DNA of 64,000 nucleotides from Dactylosporangium aurantiacum (GTDB lineage: Bacteria > Actinomycetota > Actinomycetes > Mycobacteriales > Micromonosporaceae): the NCBI RefSeq assembly GCF_000716715.1, contig NZ_JNYJ01000016.1, positions 1 through 64,000 on the forward strand, given 5' to 3'. This document shows positions 61,402-64,000 of this stretch, piece by piece. Numbering within the stretch: position 1 is the first letter of the stretch; each line of letters starts with the position of its first letter. The notes beneath the pieces were generated by a model, which saw only the letters and a list, made by a program, of their open reading frames with translations, had not been told where the DNA came from and searched no databases. The position numbers and the translations under genes were made by a program.

Positions 61402-61466
61402 CGACCACCCCCAGCAAATGGAAACAGCGTATCCATCATCGGGAGTGCCGGCGCCCGCGGCAAGGG

Positions 61467-63614
61467 TCAGCGGCCGGCGGTCTTCACCCGGTACATGGCG
61501 GCGTCGGCGGCCGACAGGATCTCGTCGGCGCTGCCGCTGTCGCCGCACGCGGTGCAGCCGATGCTCACCCCGATCCGCGCCAGGCGGCCGCCGACCGTGT
61601 ACGGTGCCTCGATCGACGCCCGCAGCCGCTCCGCGATGCGGTGCAGGTGTTCGGCCGAGCCGACCCGGGCGAGGAACACCACGAACTCGTCGCCGCCGAA
61701 GCGGGCGGCCATGTCGCCGGCGCGCAGCGAGCGGCGGATGCGTTCGGCGACGTAGACGAGCAGTTCGTCGCCGGCGGCGTGGCCGAGCCGGTCGTTGACC
61801 TGCTTGAAGCCGTCGAGGTCGAGGAACAGCACGGCGAAGCGCCGCTCGGTGCCGCGCACGGCGCGGTCCAGGTGCTCCACGAACGCGGCCCGGTTGGGCA
61901 GGCCGGTCAGGGTGTCGCACAGCGCCGCGCGGCGCAGCCGCTCCTCCTGCTCGCGCAGGTCGAGGCCGACGGTGAGCAGCGCGGCGCACTGGTTGACCAG
62001 CTCCCGGCCGTCCTCGACCTGGCACTCCACGACGCCGACGACGGCGAGCAGCCCGCGGTCGCTGGCGTCGACCTTCGCCGGCACCACGAACACCGTCTCC
62101 CCCGGGCCGGCCGCGGCGATGAGCTCCGCCGGCGGGAACGCGCTCACCCGCAAGGTGCCCGCGGGGATCGGCGGGCCCGGCTCCCGGCGCCAGCCGGGCT
62201 GCGCCGCCAGCCGCCCGCCGTCGCTCCACAGCCCGAGCGCGCCGGCGCTGGCCGGGGTGACCGCGAGCCAGCCCAGGTCGCGCGGGTCGGAGCGGCGGTG
62301 GTACAGCAGCGCCATGGACAGGTCGTAGTGCGCGCCGATCGTGGCGCGCAGCCGCCACCGGTCGGCGAAGCCGGCCACCTGCCGCACCCGCAGGACGCCC
62401 ATGATGAGCTCCTGCACGCAGTCGTCGAGGCGGCGGGCGGTGCCGACGTCGCCGGCCGGGATCTGCTCGGTGTACTCCCGCACCGCGCGGGCCACGATCG
62501 GCGGCCCTTCCGGCCGGGCCTGCAGGCCGTGCAGGGCCAGCAGGGCCCCGGTGGCACCGGCGGGGTCCGGGGTGCGGCCGGCGGCCGCGGCCCCGACCGC
62601 CCCGACCACCGCGTCGACCGCCTCGGCCAGCACGGCGAGATGCTCGCCGGTGCGCACCGCGCCGGGCGGCAACAGCATCGACAGGCGTTCGGCGAGCCGC
62701 TGCGGGCCGGCGGCGGCGCCGGACGGCGGCAGGCACAGTGCCGCGTCGTCGCAGCCGCAGGAGGCCCGGGGGACGAAGACCGTCGGGATGCGCCGCTCGC
62801 CGGGCGGCACCGCGATCCCGGCGACGGCCCGCAGCAGCAGCTCGACCGCCCGGGCCGCCATCACCTCGAGGGGCTGGCGGACGCTGGCCAGGCCGGGGGT
62901 GAGATAGGCGGCGACCTCGGTGTCGTCGAAGCCGGTGAGGGCGAGGTCGCCGGGGCCGGTCAGCCCGGCGGCGGCCATCGCCCGCCGCAGGCCGATGGCG
63001 TTGCGGTCGGTGCCGGCCACGATCGCGGTGGCGGCCAGGTCCCGCAGGGCCTGCGGGGTGGCCCAGGCGACGCCGCTCTCGAGGTTGTCGGCGGCGGGCA
63101 CGAACAGCGCCGGGTCGGGCTCGATGCCGTGGGCGCGCAGGGTCCCGGCGTAGGCGGCGTGCCGTTCGGCGACGTCGGAGGCGGCCACGTACCCGGTGAA
63201 GGCGATCCGGCGGTGCCCGTGGCCGAGCAGGTGCTCCACGGCGGCGCGGATGCCGGCACCGTTGTCGGCGACGACGGCCGGCGGCCCGCCGCCCGAGGCG
63301 GGACTCCCGGCGGCGTCCGCGGTGTGGCCGAGCAGGACGACCGGCTTGCCGGCGGCGCGCAGGCGGTCGACGTACGTGCCGGTGACCGCGTCGGCGAGGA
63401 CCACGAACCCGGCGAGGTGCTCCCACGCGACGGGCGCGGTGAACCCGGGCGTACCGCCGTTGACCGCCATGGCGGCGGCGGCGTCGAGGGTCTGCACGGC
63501 GACGGTGCGGCTGCCGGCCGCGGAGGCGGCGGCGCTGATCCCGGCGAGGATCGTGCCGTAGTAGGCGCCGCCGACGAACGGCGACAGCACACCGATCACC
63601 GGTCCGTTGCCCAT
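61467..63614 (-). CDS. LacI-type sugar sensor fused to diguanylate cyclase
   Basis: 715 residues. Residues about 1-285 are a LacI-type ligand-binding fold (IGVLSPFVGGAYYGTILAGI; GHGHRRIAFTGYVAASDVAERHAAY; ALTGFDDTEVAAYLTPGLASV) without the DNA-binding helix-turn-helix. RASCGCD ends it. A helical and GAF-like middle follows (about 300-540), then GGDEF with FGGDEF at 639-644 and the inhibitory I-site RAGD at 631-634. No signal peptide. GGAGGTG before the ATG. It should make cyclic di-GMP in response to a cytoplasmic sugar, linking glycan use with lifestyle control. Confidence 0.88.
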   Translation of the reverse strand: MGNGPVIGVLSPFVGGAYYGTILAGISAAASAAGSRTVAVQTLDAAAAMAVNGGTPGFTAPVAWEHLAGFVVLADAVTGTYVDRLRAAGKPVVLLGHTADAAGSPASGGGPPAVVADNGAGIRAAVEHLLGHGHRRIAFTGYVAASDVAERHAAYAGTLRAHGIEPDPALFVPAADNLESGVAWATPQALRDLAATAIVAGTDRNAIGLRRAMAAAGLTGPGDLALTGFDDTEVAAYLTPGLASVRQPLEVMAARAVELLLRAVAGIAVPPGERRIPTVFVPRASCGCDDAALCLPPSGAAAGPQRLAERLSMLLPPGAVRTGEHLAVLAEAVDAVVGAVGAAAAGRTPDPAGATGALLALHGLQARPEGPPIVARAVREYTEQIPAGDVGTARRLDDCVQELIMGVLRVRQVAGFADRWRLRATIGAHYDLSMALLYHRRSDPRDLGWLAVTPASAGALGLWSDGGRLAAQPGWRREPGPPIPAGTLRVSAFPPAELIAAAGPGETVFVVPAKVDASDRGLLAVVGVVECQVEDGRELVNQCAALLTVGLDLREQEERLRRAALCDTLTGLPNRAAFVEHLDRAVRGTERRFAVLFLDLDGFKQVNDRLGHAAGDELLVYVAERIRRSLRAGDMAARFGGDEFVVFLARVGSAEHLHRIAERLRASIEAPYTVGGRLARIGVSIGCTACGDSGSADEILSAADAAMYRVKTAGR

Positions 63615-63947
63615 GCGCACCTCCGGTCTTGCCGTATCGGCACGAACCGCGGCCGGATTCGTGTTCCCCGCTGTCGCCGTCACCGTGTCCCGGGGTCGAT
63701 TCGGGACCGGTTGCGGTACCGGTTGCGGCCGGCGCGCGAAACGACCGCCGACCAGCCCAGAGAGCGCTCTCTCCAACTCATCGGCGTGCGCGCCCCGGGA
63801 CCGCCATGAACACTCTGACCAGTAAAAATACTCCGCATCTCGCCATGGACGGCGATTTTGTAACTCGTTAGAAACGTGAGAGCGCTCTCACTAAGAGCCC
63901 CGCCCGGTCACCTCGAATCGCACCTTTCCCGCCGCGGAGGTTTCCCG
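63615..63947. promoter_or_regulatory. Divergent regulatory region with two LacI-type palindromes
   Basis: 333 bases without a gene. They carry AGAGAGCGCTCTCT (63759-63772, perfect 14) and GTGAGAGCGCTCTCAC (63876-63891, perfect 16), sharing GAGAGCGCTCTC. The region is A/T-rich at 63810-63875. It separates the sensor-cyclase from a gene reading out of the window. Confidence 0.7.
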
Positions 63948-64000
63948 ATGACCCCCACCGACACCCCCGGACGCACCGCACCGGGCCGCTCCCGGCGCCG
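63948..64000 (+). CDS. Start of an unknown protein, cut by window end
   Basis: GCGGAGG lies seven bases before ATG 63948. The 17 visible codons start MTPTDTPGRTAPGRSRRR, an Arg-rich N-region that could open a Tat or Sec signal peptide. The LacI palindrome at 63876 suggests a glycan-related secreted protein, but too little is visible. Confidence 0.5.
   Translation, partial: MTPTDTPGRTAPGRSRR

Noticed and set aside
61467..63614. LacI repressor for TCGAAGCGCTTCGA
   Set aside because: The ligand domain is there but the N-terminal helix-turn-helix is missing, and the C-terminus is a GGDEF.

Overview
The window is high-GC actinobacterial DNA. Very strong G/C third positions, frequent GTG starts, ATGA/GTGA start-stop overlaps, F420-type luciferase-like oxidoreductases and sugar importers without their own ATPase all fit an actinomycete. 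Micromonosporaceae is my best guess, but that is inference. I see no rRNA, tRNA or CRISPR array. Most of the sequence is tightly packed accessory metabolism, with a few degraded genes.

Layout. (1) 1-13.7 kb is an acyl-CoA catabolic island: thiolase tail, FadB-like fusion, paired small and large acyl-CoA dehydrogenases, two SDRs, two luciferase-like oxidoreductases and a complete Liv-type ABC importer. Two near-identical 18-bp operators at 6.16 and 12.74 kb probably tie this island together. (2) 13.7-19.1 kb has a MarR regulator with twin palindromic operators, an HD hydrolase, a MerR-HEAT fusion plus a HEAT-only partner behind a 19-bp-spacer promoter, and an MMPL exporter. (3) 19.2-22.4 kb is a ugp-type glycerol-3-phosphate importer behind a PHO-box-like repeat. 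(4) 22.6-34.9 kb has an SDR, a two-gene oxygenase unit (TDO-like heme enzyme plus 2OG-Fe(II) oxygenase), a universal stress protein, an unknown tail-anchored protein, a 1802-residue Ser/Thr kinase-ATPase-GAF-histidine kinase, an APH-like kinase and an amidohydrolase. (5) 35.1-39.1 kb is a translationally coupled four-gene operon of unknown product (ANL ligase, ABM-like protein, YghO-like GNAT, nitroreductase). (6) 41.2-44.7 kb encodes a heterodimeric ABC exporter whose two ATPase domains are degenerate in complementary ways; a 74/75-bp direct repeat supplies the start of the second gene. (7) 44.7-45.9 kb is an ArsR-SRPBCC fusion with a perfect operator and a divergent small protein. (8) 46-64 kb is a glycan-use region: GH130, GH95, GH42, an LplABC-type oligosaccharide importer, GH3, paired LacI-type operators and a sugar-sensor-diguanylate cyclase. 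It is interrupted by two broken genes, a DUF1996 protein, a DUF3072 protein, an extra adenylate kinase and an epimerase-like protein.

How parts work together. The first island looks built to import an amphipathic acid or cyclic degradation intermediate and shorten it by beta-oxidation under a TetR-type repressor encoded elsewhere. The glycan region looks built to import a fucosylated, galactosylated oligosaccharide (for example from xyloglucan) and trim it in the cytoplasm, since the GH95, GH42 and GH3 enzymes lack signal peptides. Both sugar importers would need a shared ATPase encoded elsewhere (MsiK-like in actinobacteria).
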